Shown one piece after another: positions 1 through 8,160 of a stretch of 64,000 nucleotides of DNA. The translations under genes and the position numbers were made by a program. Every line of letters begins with the position of its first letter. The stretch's first letter is position 1. The stretch comes from G963668345 sp965206025 (GTDB taxonomy: Bacteria > Acidobacteriota > Terriglobia > Bryobacterales > UBA6623): contig CBDBIU010000003.1 in assembly GCA_965206025.1 (NCBI GenBank), positions 1 through 64,000 of the forward strand, written 5' to 3'. Below the pieces are notes generated by a model, which saw only the letters and a program-made list of their open reading frames with translations, made no database searches and was not told where the DNA came from.

Positions 1-564
1 CCCCAGTGTGCCGTCGTCGCCCCAGCGCTGAGCCAGGTGACGGCTGCCGTAGGTGTGGTCCTCCCGGTTCCAACGGGCGATCGATTCCTCCCCGTCGAAA
101 AATAGCAGCCACACCTGGTCCTTCCGCGGGTGGGCGTTGAGTAGCCCGGCCAGCGCGAGCAGAAAAGCTGTCGATGATCCGCCGTCGTTGGCGCCCACAA
201 AATGAAGTCCCGGACGATGAAACGTATCATAGTGTCCCGAGACCACCACGATGTCATCCGATGTCCCGGGAAACTTGGCGATGATGTTCTTCATCGCGAT
301 CGGACCGTTCGGCGTCCGCGCGGTGAAATCGTCTTCGATGAGCTCGGCTCGTGTTTTACCGAGTTCGCCGACCAACAGTTGTTGCAGGCGCGCGTGGCCC
401 CGGCTGCCGGGATATCGAGGGCCCAGCTTGACGATCCGTCTTGCCCAGGCCAACGCTTCCACGCCCGCCGCGGAGTAAATCCTTGCCAAGGGAGCGCCGT
501 AGGAGGGCCACTGTGCCATGACCAGGCCGGCGAGAACGCAGATCAGCGTTTTTCCGCGACGCAT
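1..564 (-). CDS. M28 family peptidase / glutaminyl-peptide cyclotransferase-like (C-terminus off window)
   Basis: 188 N-terminal residues are visible; the gene runs off the left edge. An ATG at 564 is followed by a hydrophobic signal-like stretch (ICVLAGLVMA). The M28 zinc-site signatures are visible: SGHYDT (H111), GANDGGSS (D127) and FFDGEES (E159/E160). The FDGEE form is typical of secreted glutaminyl cyclases and related M28 aminopeptidases. These are exported zinc enzymes that cyclise N-terminal Gln or trim peptides. The start overlaps the end of the upstream methyltransferase by 22 bp, which suggests translational coupling. Which of the two activities it has cannot be decided without the C-terminal half. 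Confidence 0.8.
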   Translation of the reverse strand, partial: MRRGKTLICVLAGLVMAQWPSYGAPLARIYSAAGVEALAWARRIVKLGPRYPGSRGHARLQQLLVGELGKTRAELIEDDFTARTPNGPIAMKNIIAKFPGTSDDIVVVSGHYDTFHRPGLHFVGANDGGSSTAFLLALAGLLNAHPRKDQVWLLFFDGEESIARWNREDHTYGSRHLAQRWGDDGTLG

Positions 565-1241
565 ACGTAGGCCAGCGTAAAGTTTTTTTGCCGGTCCAGA
601 AAATCCAGCCCCGGCAGAATCAGCGCCAGAAAGCCGCTTATGGCCGCTACGAAAGGGAACGCAAGCCAGCGCAATCCCTGTTGGAAAAAATTCATGGAAT
701 TCAGCGACCTTCGGGCGAGCAGTGTGAAGAAGCCGCCGATCGGCCGAATTTTCGGCTCGGAGAATCCTGCCTGATCGAGTAACCACTCTAAACCATAGCG
801 GGTGTAACGATAGAAGTCGTTAGGGCCTTGGTGGACCTCCCACTGCTGGGGGACGACGATCAGGAGTCGGCCGCCGGGCCGCAGGACCCTGGCAATCTCT
901 CGCAGCGCGCGAGCCGGTTCCGGGACATGTTCGAGCACGACGATGTTGAGGGCGGCTTCGAACGAGCCGTCCCGAAAGGGCAGGGAAGTGAGATCAGCGA
1001 CGACGTCAAGGCCCGAATAGTCCCACTGCTGGTCGCCGACCGCCAGATCAACTCCCGTGTATCGGCAGCGGGAGAAGTAATCTGCGTACCGTACCTCTCC
1101 GGCGCCGGCGTCCAGTACGCGAGCACCATTCGGGATTTCGTCGGCCAGGGAGCGAACGCTGGAGTCGATGACGGCTTCCACGATCATCAGGCGGCGCCTG
1201 AGAAACGACGGAACAAACCGGCCGTAGCGCGCCTGAAGCAC
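543..1241 (-). CDS. class I SAM-dependent methyltransferase
   Basis: 232 aa, GTG start one base after the stop of the preceding methyltransferase, with a GGGAGA ribosome site overlapping that stop. The Methyltransf_11 fold is clear: motif I VLDAGAGEVRYADYF near residue 42, the acidic strand ending TGVDLAVGD, and motif IV/post-IV EHVPEPARALREIARVLR followed by PGGRLLIVVP. A C-terminal hydrophobic segment (FPFVAAISGFLALILPGL) suggests membrane association. It sits in an operon with a glycosyltransferase and a second methyltransferase, which points to modification of a cell-surface glycan or lipid-linked sugar. The substrate is not predictable from sequence. Confidence 0.8.
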   Translation of the reverse strand: MLQARYGRFVPSFLRRRLMIVEAVIDSSVRSLADEIPNGARVLDAGAGEVRYADYFSRCRYTGVDLAVGDQQWDYSGLDVVADLTSLPFRDGSFEAALNIVVLEHVPEPARALREIARVLRPGGRLLIVVPQQWEVHQGPNDFYRYTRYGLEWLLDQAGFSEPKIRPIGGFFTLLARRSLNSMNFFQQGLRWLAFPFVAAISGFLALILPGLDFLDRQKNFTLAYVCVAEKR

Positions 1242-2225
1242 CTAGGTCTCCCCTCTTCGCACGGCCTCCACGGTGATCGTCGATCCCGCCTCCGACGCCG
1301 CTTCGAGTAAGGTGAAAGGCACGGCGGCTGAGACGAGCGCCAAGTAAAGCAGATCCTTGAGCAGCCGGGTGGCGTTCGATTCCTTGACTTTGCGGACACG
1401 CCGGGAGACCGGCTCCAATTGAGGGCACAAGCTTGTAGCCAGTCCGGCGGGGTTGTCGCGCAGTGAGAAGAACTTGCGACGAACGACCTCAAACCCACAG
1501 TCGGCAAGCAGGTTCTCGAGGTCTTTGGCTTGGAAGTGAATGAGATGACGGGGCACATCCAAGCCGCTCCAGCGGGAGCCTAGCAGCAGGAATTGCCAGC
1601 AGTCGGCGTTCGGCACCTGGAGAAATAGCTTGCCCTCGGGGATCAGCGCGTCGCGAATGGCCAGCAAGCAAGCCCTAGGGTCCGACACGTGTTCCAATAC
1701 GTGGAAAAGCGTGACGGCGCCGAAGCTCCCCGGTCGAAAAGGATGGCTCGGCACGCTCCCGCAAACTGCGGGCAATCGATAGTTGGCGTGCGCCACCGAG
1801 GCGGCCGTCCGAGAAGAGTCGAGGCCCACCGTTGCTTGTGCCGGCTTGCCGAGCGCGTGCAGAAACGATCCTCCACCGCAGCCAACGTCGAGCACGGGAG
1901 CAAGGCCGTCGAGGGAGGCCGCGACGAACCGAACGTGGTCGCCGAGAACGAACCGCCGATACATCTCCGTCAGTCGGCCCGAGGCGGAATCATCCGCCTC
2001 CCACCAGTAGGTCTGCGGGTAGAAGCGGGCCAATTCCGCGGGGGGGGGCCTGGGATGCAGCCGAACCAGCCCGCAGTCACTGCATTCAACGACGTGGAAG
2101 CGCTGCTCGGTGGTTCGGTAAAGACGATCGGAGGCGCGAAACAAGGTAAGGTAGGTCTCCCCCTCACAGCGCGGACAAGCCTGCCTATCGGTCTCCGCTC
2201 GTGGTGGTGAAGTCACGCCCGACAC
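1242..2225 (-). CDS. zinc-ribbon class I SAM-dependent methyltransferase
   Basis: 327 aa from a GTG at 2225, two bases after the glycosyltransferase stop (a second GTG lies at 2216). The open frame continues upstream, but that part lies inside the glycosyltransferase gene and has no family character. Order: N-terminal zinc ribbon (CPRCEGE ... CSDCGLV), then a methyltransferase domain with motif I VLDVGCGGGSFL and FHVLEHVSDPRACLLAIRDA. C-terminal hydrophobic residues (LYLALVSAAVPFTLLEAA) may anchor it to the membrane. This zinc-ribbon plus methyltransferase arrangement is common in surface-polysaccharide clusters. The acceptor is unknown; start choice is moderately sure. Confidence 0.75.
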   Translation of the reverse strand: MSGVTSPPRAETDRQACPRCEGETYLTLFRASDRLYRTTEQRFHVVECSDCGLVRLHPRPPPAELARFYPQTYWWEADDSASGRLTEMYRRFVLGDHVRFVAASLDGLAPVLDVGCGGGSFLHALGKPAQATVGLDSSRTAASVAHANYRLPAVCGSVPSHPFRPGSFGAVTLFHVLEHVSDPRACLLAIRDALIPEGKLFLQVPNADCWQFLLLGSRWSGLDVPRHLIHFQAKDLENLLADCGFEVVRRKFFSLRDNPAGLATSLCPQLEPVSRRVRKVKESNATRLLKDLLYLALVSAAVPFTLLEAASEAGSTITVEAVRRGET

Positions 2226-2227
2226 GC

Positions 2228-3265
2228 CTACCGGGCCCTCGAGGCGAGCTCGGCCAGCGGGATATGAAACCGCCGTACGAGTTGGACGACTTCCGCTGGC
2301 GAGAGCTTGCGAAAAGCCTCGATTTCCCCTCGTTTGCGAAGCATCTTGGGAAGCCCCGCTAGGGCCGCTATGTTGGCCCTGACCGCGCATTTTAGCAGTC
2401 CCGCGAGACGCATCGATTCGCGGGCCTGGCCGGATTCGCCCCGTCTCAACAGGGCTGCCAAGAGGCTGGCTGCCATCCGCGCCATGAAATAAAACGGATT
2501 CAGCCATAGTAGACGCCAGGGGAACAACTTGGCGGCCAGCCAAACCCGATTGCGCTCGATGAGAAAAAGCCTCTGCTCGGAATAGCGGCCTAGAGTCGAC
2601 CCGAGGTGGTGGTACACCACGGCCGTCGGGACATAAAGGCAACTCCAGCCCGCAATGCGCGCCCGCAACCCCAGCTCGGCGTCGTCCGCGTAGGCGAAAA
2701 AATCCTCATCGAATCCCCCAACCTGCTCCAGCATCGCTTTTCGGTAGAGAGCAGCCGAGCCGTCGGGCCAGGCTACTTCCTCCAGTTGATCATACTGGCC
2801 CCGGTCAACTTCCCCGGTTCCGCGGCCACGATTCTGCCCGTCCGGGAAGATCAGATGGCCCGCCTTGTCGATGGTCGTCGGGTCCTCATGGACCAGGATC
2901 TTCGAAGCCGCCATGCCAACGTCCTTTCGATCCTCAATTGCGCCGACCAATTCGCCTAGCCACTCCGGCTCGGCTTCGGCGTCGTTGTTCAGCAGCGCAA
3001 CATATTCGCCCCGGGCGATTGCCAGCCCCTGGTTATTGGCGGCGCAGAAGCCGCGGTTCTCGGTGTTTTCGATCCGCCGGACATGACTGCATTCCCGGCC
3101 GCGGAGCAGATCGAGGGAGCCGTCCGTCGAGCCGTTGTCCACAACGATCACCTCGAAGTCTTGAAACCGTTGTCGGGCCAGCGACCGAAGACAGGCAGCC
3201 ATCAGATCGGCCCGGTTCCAGTTGACCATTACCGTGGAGACCAGCGGCCGGCGAGGTGACATCAA
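2228..3265 (-). CDS. glycosyltransferase family 2 (rhamnosyltransferase-like)
   Basis: 345 aa, first gene of the four-gene minus-strand operon. GT-A fold signatures: TVMVNWNRADLMAACLRSL at the N-terminus, the nucleotide-sugar motif VIVVDNGSTDGSLDLL, LLNNDAEAEPEWLGELV (metal-binding DXD-like) and FDEDFFAYADDAELGLRARI. The last is typical of WbbL/rhamnosyltransferase-type GT2 enzymes. C-terminal hydrophobic helices (PFYFMARMAASLLAALL) suggest peripheral membrane association. It probably transfers an activated sugar to a lipid-linked or surface acceptor. Two adjacent ATG codons (3265 and 3262) could serve as start. Confidence 0.85.
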   Translation of the reverse strand: MMSPRRPLVSTVMVNWNRADLMAACLRSLARQRFQDFEVIVVDNGSTDGSLDLLRGRECSHVRRIENTENRGFCAANNQGLAIARGEYVALLNNDAEAEPEWLGELVGAIEDRKDVGMAASKILVHEDPTTIDKAGHLIFPDGQNRGRGTGEVDRGQYDQLEEVAWPDGSAALYRKAMLEQVGGFDEDFFAYADDAELGLRARIAGWSCLYVPTAVVYHHLGSTLGRYSEQRLFLIERNRVWLAAKLFPWRLLWLNPFYFMARMAASLLAALLRRGESGQARESMRLAGLLKCAVRANIAALAGLPKMLRKRGEIEAFRKLSPAEVVQLVRRFHIPLAELASRAR

Positions 3266-3335
3266 AGGTTAGGAATCATAGGCCGATATGGCGGAGATCT
3301 TAAGACCCCCGCTGCGTGATTCCTTTAACTGAGGG

Positions 3336-3370
3336 TACAGGACTTGTACTGTTGAAGGGAATAGTATAAC
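3336..3370 (+). promoter_or_regulatory. possible promoter/operator between divergent genes
   Basis: The 136-bp divergent region between the glycosyltransferase and the RodZ-like gene holds a perfect inverted repeat GTACA-N5-TGTAC (3336-3350). It also has an AT-rich TATAAC box at 3365-3370, about 30 bp upstream of the GTG at 3402. The -35 candidate TTGTAC overlaps the palindrome with a short 15-bp spacer. This is suggestive only; the host sigma-factor consensus is not known. Confidence 0.25.
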
Positions 3371-3401
3371 CTTAGCAAAAGCTAGGTACCAGAACTCATA
3401 A

Positions 3402-4337
3402 GTGAGGTCATTCGGCGAAGACCTTAGGTCCGAGCGCGCAGCGCGTGGCATGACCCTGGAGGACATCTCGACCTCCAGTCGCATACCCGTGCATGTACTC
3501 GAGGCTATCGAGCGCGACGAGTTTGATCGCTTGCCCGGTGGACTTTTCAACGTTAGCTTCGTGCGTCAGTACGCATCGGCGGTCGGGCTCAACGAAGACG
3601 AGGTAGCCGATAGGTTCGCCAAAGCCTGTCCGGCAACCGGGGGTGACGCCGATCAAATCCCCTCTTTCGCCACGGTTCCCGCCCGGGAAGCTGGAGATCG
3701 GCGGGAGCTGGCGGCGAGGTTTGCCGAAGGCCTGACGGACCGCCTGCGACGTTATTCGCTACTACTGTCGGCGAGCTTGGGGCTTCTCGGGTTGGTCCTG
3801 CTGCCGCTGGCCGTCTTCTACTCCCCGGTTGAATCGAACCAACAAGCGGATGCCGACTCTTCCTACGAGAGTGCACGCCAGGTGGAGCTGGAACATCGTC
3901 AGGTCTATCCCGCCCCAGGGCAGGAATCCCCTGCCCCGCCGGCGGAACCTTCCGTCTCTTCGGCCGAGCCGGCCGTCGCCCTGCAAGTGGGACTGCGGGT
4001 AATCGATACGGTTTGGGTTCGAGCCACGAAGGACGGCAGGCGCGCCTGGGAGTATACGCTACACGCCGGCCAAAAGAAGCTGATCACCGCCCGGGAGTCT
4101 ATCGCGCTGATCGTCGGCAATGCCGGCGGTGTCGAGTTGACGCTGAATGGAGAGGCCCTGCCGCCGATCGGCGAAAGGGGCCAAGTCCGCCGGGTCGTGT
4201 TCACACCGAGCGGAATGAGCATCAGCCGTCCGCCGTCTCGCGATAGACGCAGGGCGACCGCGAGCGACGACCTAGCGGTGGGAGGCCGGCCGTTCTCGGT
4301 TGTCGCCGAATCGGTCCTGGCTCATGTCGATCGGTAG
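3402..4337 (+). CDS. RodZ-like helix-turn-helix membrane protein
   Basis: 311 aa from a GTG start. The N-terminal HTH_25 domain reads FGEDLRSERAARGMTLEDIS ... LEAIERDEFDRLPGGLFN, then VRQYASAVGLNEDEV. This is the signature of RodZ and related cytoskeleton/cell-shape proteins. One transmembrane helix (LLLSASLGLLGLVLLPLAVF, about residues 125-145) is followed by a Pro/Glu/Ala-rich linker and a C-terminal periplasmic DUF4115-like beta domain (VWVRATKDGRRAWEYTLHAG ... IALIVGNAGGVELTLNG). RodZ links MreB to the envelope; many bacteria also carry uncharacterised paralogues with this architecture. No mre genes are adjacent, so the specific RodZ role is inferred. Confidence 0.75.
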   Translation: MRSFGEDLRSERAARGMTLEDISTSSRIPVHVLEAIERDEFDRLPGGLFNVSFVRQYASAVGLNEDEVADRFAKACPATGGDADQIPSFATVPAREAGDRRELAARFAEGLTDRLRRYSLLLSASLGLLGLVLLPLAVFYSPVESNQQADADSSYESARQVELEHRQVYPAPGQESPAPPAEPSVSSAEPAVALQVGLRVIDTVWVRATKDGRRAWEYTLHAGQKKLITARESIALIVGNAGGVELTLNGEALPPIGERGQVRRVVFTPSGMSISRPPSRDRRRATASDDLAVGGRPFSVVAESVLAHVDR

Positions 4338-4410
4338 ACGGGCCGCATCAAATCCTCGAAGGTCCTCTAACCCAATACTCGTTAATTAAGGCCGGTGCAG
4401 CCCCGGCGCG

Positions 4411-4483
4411 GAGCGGCGCGCGCCTTGTACTGAGGGGTCTCTCACGCACTTCGCTTCGCCACCTGGCGAGAAATGCTGGCTAG
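4411..4483 (+). repeat. family A fold-back element, right-arm fragment
   Basis: Contains the right arm of the family A element (GCGCCTTGTACTGA ... CTCACGCACTTCG ... GGCGAGAAATGCTGGCTAG), matching 13943-14007 and 54136-54200 with few differences. It lies between the RodZ-like gene and the PilZ-like gene, which converge. The left arm is missing. Confidence 0.8.
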
Positions 4484-4531
4484 GGTCGATCGACAAAGAG
4501 TGCGAGCAAACCGATCGCCAACCGGCTCGCG

Positions 4532-4900
4532 TCACCGCTTCCCGGCGGCGCCTTTCGCCGATTTCCTTGCTGGAGCGTAGAAGTGGTCAGGCTCCCAGTC
4601 GCTGGAATTCCAGCGGTAGCCCTCCGCGAAGCGGACCTGAACGTAGAAATCGGTCTCACGGGATCGACAGTCGACGATCGTCGCCTGAACCGCGAATCCT
4701 TCCGCGGTCAAAGCAACCCCTAGGCCGATCGGGTAGGGGGTCTCCACGGCCAAACCCGCGCCCTCGACGCGAATCTCCTCCAACGAAACCGTCTGAGGAC
4801 GAAGATCGCCGTCCGGGAAGCTGAGTCGGACAAGGTGAGAGCAGAGTCCGAAATCAGGCTCAATATTTTTCGACGGGGGATCTCGGTCGGTGCCTCTCAT
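4532..4900 (-). CDS. PilZ-like domain protein (hypothetical)
   Basis: 122 aa. The core (LVRLSFPDG ... VSLEEIRVEGAGLAVETPYP ... VQATIVDCRSRETDFYVQVRF) has the pattern of small PilZ-type beta-barrels: a mid-domain Gly-Ala-Gly-Leu strand after a short acidic loop, and a C-terminal strand ending in VRF. The canonical c-di-GMP residues (RXXXR, DXSXXG) are not convincingly present, so nucleotide binding is doubtful. It has no operon partner. It converges with the RodZ-like gene and is followed upstream by 183 bp of featureless spacer. Confidence 0.45.
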   Translation of the reverse strand: MRGTDRDPPSKNIEPDFGLCSHLVRLSFPDGDLRPQTVSLEEIRVEGAGLAVETPYPIGLGVALTAEGFAVQATIVDCRSRETDFYVQVRFAEGYRWNSSDWEPDHFYAPARKSAKGAAGKR

Positions 4901-5083
4901 GGCTAACCTAAAATCTTCAAGAACGTCCGTGAGTCAATTTCAAAATTAGGCTGCGATGTCGCCGGCTACGCGATTCCGAACCATGCGCGCCACGAACGCA
5001 TACTGATTCTACCGCCTCAAGGCGGCGATCGGGCTACGGGAGCCGGTGCGGCGGTGCGGGCCGCGTGGGGGGATAAAAGCGGG

Positions 5084-6142
5084 CTAGCTCAACTCTTCCA
5101 TCATTTCGACTAGAGCCGACTCAGGGGGGCGCACCTGCTCCTGCCCAAGGTGGACCAGCGGCTGGTCGACGAGGCCGAGCATCTCCAGGAAGTTCTTCTT
5201 TTCCGTGTCCAAGTAGAACACCCCGGTCAGCACGTGTCCCTCGGCACTCGCCTCATCGAGCAGTTGAAGCGCGCGACGGCGGGTGCTGGGATCGTGGTCC
5301 GTATCGATCCTTTTCAACAACAGCGTTGAGCCGTCATGGAGAGTCACTTCGCGAACGGAGCCGGGTTCCGTCTCTCCGTCAAGGTGAATCTCGTCGAAGA
5401 AGGGAACGAAGTCGACGCTCTGCAGGTTGCTGCGGTGTTCTCGAACGTAGCTATAGCTCTTGGTCGATCCGCGGTGGTCGTTAAAGGTGACGCAAGGGGA
5501 GATCACGTCGATCATGGAAGTGCCGTTGTGTGCGATGGCTGCCTTGACGATCGAGAGGAGCTGTTTCTTGTCGCCGGAAAACGAGCGCGCCACGAAGCTG
5601 GCTCCGAGTTGAATGGCCAGAGCGCAGGTGTCGACCGGAGCGAGTTCGTTGACCGTGCCGTTCTTCAACGTCGATCCGACATCGGCAGTGGCGGAAAATT
5701 GACCCTTGGTGAGTCCGTAGCAGCCGTTGTCTTCGATCAGGTAGATCATCGGCAGATTGCGCCGCATCAGATGCGCGAACTGACCCATGCCGATCGAAAC
5801 GGTGTCTCCGTCGCCGGTGACGCCCAGAGCTTTCAATGAGCGGTTCGCCAGCATCGCGCCCGTGGTGACCGAAGGCATGCGACCGTGGACGGCGTTGAAA
5901 GCGTGGGAAAGTTGCAGGAAGTATGCCGGCGATTTCGACGAGCATCCGATGCCGGAAAGCTTGATCACTTGCGTGGGGTCCACGCCCAGTTTAAAGAAAG
6001 CTTCGATGATGCGTTCGGAGATCGAATTATGCCCGCAGCCGGCGCAGAGGGTCGTTTTCAGGCCGCGGTAGTCTTGGAAATCAAGTCCAAGGCGGTTGAC
6101 TTTCTTGCGGGGCCGGGGAGGCGCCGTCGGCGTCGAACTCAC
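5084..6142 (-). CDS. korB: 2-oxoacid:ferredoxin oxidoreductase subunit beta
   Basis: 352 aa, the usual KorB length for this branch. The thiamine-diphosphate module is clear: TLCAGCGHNSISERI (CXXC, cluster/TPP region), KLSGIGCSSKSPAYF, the Mg-TPP motif VTGDGDTVSIGMGQF and IYLIEDNGCYGLTKGQFSAT. Together with KorA it oxidatively decarboxylates 2-oxoglutarate (or another 2-oxoacid) to the acyl-CoA and reduces ferredoxin in the cytoplasm. Its ATG overlaps the korA stop by 4 bp, so the two are co-translated. The exact 2-oxoacid cannot be read from sequence; 2-oxoglutarate is the usual substrate for this fused-subunit type. Confidence 0.92.
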   Translation of the reverse strand: MSSTPTAPPRPRKKVNRLGLDFQDYRGLKTTLCAGCGHNSISERIIEAFFKLGVDPTQVIKLSGIGCSSKSPAYFLQLSHAFNAVHGRMPSVTTGAMLANRSLKALGVTGDGDTVSIGMGQFAHLMRRNLPMIYLIEDNGCYGLTKGQFSATADVGSTLKNGTVNELAPVDTCALAIQLGASFVARSFSGDKKQLLSIVKAAIAHNGTSMIDVISPCVTFNDHRGSTKSYSYVREHRSNLQSVDFVPFFDEIHLDGETEPGSVREVTLHDGSTLLLKRIDTDHDPSTRRRALQLLDEASAEGHVLTGVFYLDTEKKNFLEMLGLVDQPLVHLGQEQVRPPESALVEMMEELS

Positions 6143-7980
6143 AGGCCCTCCTGGCCGACGACGTCGTCGGTGACCGTTCGAGCGTCAATCGGCAGCCCGC
6201 CGTAGTAGCGCACGCTGAGAACTTTGGGGGCGAGCTTGGCCGGAATTTCGCGGAGAATCAGCTCGCGCAGTTGCCCGTCGCGATTCTGATCGACGACGTA
6301 GACGCGATCATGCCGGTCGATGAAATCAGCAAGCTCGCTGTTGAAGGGATACGCCTTCACGCGCGCATAGGAAGTATTCAGCTTGTGTTCGTCGAACAAC
6401 TGCCCGCGGCTCTCTTGGATCGCGTAATGGCTCGTGCCGCAGCCGATCAGCCCGACAGCCGCCTTTTCGCCGATGTCCACGACGGGGCGGGGCATCATGG
6501 CGCGGGCCGTCTCGAATTTGCGGGCCAGCCGGTCAATATTGCGAACCCAGTCGGAGGGCCGCTCGCTGTACTGCGCGTTTTGGTTATGTCCGGTGCCGCG
6601 CGTGAAGTAGGCGGCCAGCCGGTGTCTCGTACCGGGAAGCGTGCGGTGGCAGATCCCGTCGCCGTCGATGTCCTGATAGCGGTTGAACGCGCGCAGTCTG
6701 TCCAGATCTTCCGCCCTCAAAACCTTGCCCCGCTTGAGCGGCGCCTGGGGGTATTCGAAGGGATCGGACATCCAATAGTTCATGCCTAAATCGAGGTCGA
6801 GCATCACGAAAACGGGCGTCTGGAGTTGCTCGGCAAGATCGAAGGCCTGCATGCCCATCTGAAAGCACTCTTCCGGACTGGAAGGGATCAGCAGGGGGTG
6901 TTTGGTGTCCCCATGGGAGAGCGTTGCAGCGCTGAGCAGATCGCCCTGCGAAGTCCGCGTCGGGAGACCAGTGGAAGGTCCCATCCGCTGGACATCGAAA
7001 ATGACCACCGGAATCTCCGCGAAGTAGCCCAACCCGACGAATTCCGACATCAGCGAGATGCCGGGGCCGGCGGTGGCGGTCATCGCTCGAGCCCCGGCCC
7101 AACCGGCTCCGACGGCCATGCCGATCGAGGCGATCTCGTCCTCCGCCTGAACAATGGCGAAGGTCGCTTTGCCGGTCTCCGGGTCCAGGCGATAGCGGTG
7201 GCAGTAATCGGTCAATGTTTCCGCTAGAGAGGAGGACGGCGTGATGGGGTACCAGGTCACGACCGTCACGCCGGCAAACAGAGCGCCCAAGGCGGCCGAG
7301 GTATTGCCCTCGATGATGATTTTGCCCTGCGTGGCGTTCATCCGCTCGACGCGGTAAGGATCCGCTTTAACCAGCGACTTCTTGGCGAACTCATAGCCCA
7401 CTCGCACCGCAGCCCAGTTCAGCTCCGCCGCCTTCGGTTTGGTCGCGAACTGTTTGAACAGCGCTTTACGAATCTCCTCGAGGTCGATTCCCAGCAGCCA
7501 AGCCAGCACCCCGTCATAGATGATATTGCGCACCAGGCGGCGCAATTTCGCGTCCGGGCAAACCGGCTTTACCAGTTCGTCGAAAGGGATCGGGTAGAAG
7601 TGGAGATCCGTGCGGACGGCGTCAAGTTTCAAGGGAAGATCGTAGACGACGGCCGCGCCGGGAGGAAGATCGAGTGTGTCTTCGCGGGCGGTCTCCGGGT
7701 TCATGGCGACCAAGAAGTCGATTTCCTTCTTGCGTCCGATGTAGCCCTTCTTGTTCGCGCGGATGGTGTACCAGGTGGGAAGGCCGGCGATATTGGAGGG
7801 GAACAGGTTCTTTCCCGAAACCGGGATGCCCATCTGGAACAACGAGCGCAGCAGAACCAGATTCGCCGTCTGGCTCCCAGAGCCGTTTACCGTGGCGACC
7901 TGAATGCTGAAGTCGTTGACGACCGGCTCAACAGCCTCAGGTGCGGCCTCGCCTACGAGAACGGTTTCGACACTGGACAT
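6139..7980 (-). CDS. korA: 2-oxoacid:ferredoxin oxidoreductase subunit alpha (gamma-alpha fusion)
   Basis: 613 aa. The N-terminal ~200 residues are the gamma domain (VATVNGSGSQTANLVLLRSL ... GLPTWYTIRANKKGYIGRKK), fused to the alpha subunit. The latter begins GNTSAALGALFAGVTVVTWY with the characteristic YPITPSSSLAE. It is followed by VQAEDEIASIGMAVGAGWAG and TATAGPGISLMSEFVGLGYF, the TPP-dependent domain core. The C-terminal transketolase-like region reads KAAVGLIGCGTSHYAIQESR. It is the first gene of the korAB operon; an insertion sequence begins about 95 bp upstream of the start, so the promoter region has been shortened or rebuilt by that insertion. Confidence 0.92.
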   Translation of the reverse strand: MSSVETVLVGEAAPEAVEPVVNDFSIQVATVNGSGSQTANLVLLRSLFQMGIPVSGKNLFPSNIAGLPTWYTIRANKKGYIGRKKEIDFLVAMNPETAREDTLDLPPGAAVVYDLPLKLDAVRTDLHFYPIPFDELVKPVCPDAKLRRLVRNIIYDGVLAWLLGIDLEEIRKALFKQFATKPKAAELNWAAVRVGYEFAKKSLVKADPYRVERMNATQGKIIIEGNTSAALGALFAGVTVVTWYPITPSSSLAETLTDYCHRYRLDPETGKATFAIVQAEDEIASIGMAVGAGWAGARAMTATAGPGISLMSEFVGLGYFAEIPVVIFDVQRMGPSTGLPTRTSQGDLLSAATLSHGDTKHPLLIPSSPEECFQMGMQAFDLAEQLQTPVFVMLDLDLGMNYWMSDPFEYPQAPLKRGKVLRAEDLDRLRAFNRYQDIDGDGICHRTLPGTRHRLAAYFTRGTGHNQNAQYSERPSDWVRNIDRLARKFETARAMMPRPVVDIGEKAAVGLIGCGTSHYAIQESRGQLFDEHKLNTSYARVKAYPFNSELADFIDRHDRVYVVDQNRDGQLRELILREIPAKLAPKVLSVRYYGGLPIDARTVTDDVVGQEGL

Positions 7981-8075
7981 GCGCTATGGTTGCGAGAACG
8001 CCCTTTGAGCGGGGAAATCGTAGGCAGTGCTTTTCATAATAACAGGTCCGGCGGGAGGCCGAGTACTTTAAGTCT

Positions 8076-8134
8076 TGTCTCATGCAAGATGAGTCTGAAC
8101 GAGGAGTTTGTTTCTCACACAAGATGAGCCTGAA
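8076..8134 (+). repeat. paired terminal motif at IS left end
   Basis: Two direct copies of a 22-bp motif, TCTCATGCAAGATGAGTCTG (from 8078) and TCTCACACAAGATGAGCCTG (from 8112), sit 34 bp apart just inside the IS left end. One inverted copy marks the right end near 9611-9634. Repeated motifs like this are typical transposase-binding sites. Confidence 0.6.
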
Positions 8135-8160
8135 GGATCGGGGAGTGGGCATGCTGGGAA

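Noticed and set aside
1242..2642. Full 466-codon frame for the zinc-ribbon methyltransferase
   Set aside because: The first ~140 codons lie inside the glycosyltransferase gene and look like shadow sequence; a GTG two bases after the upstream stop explains the conserved part.
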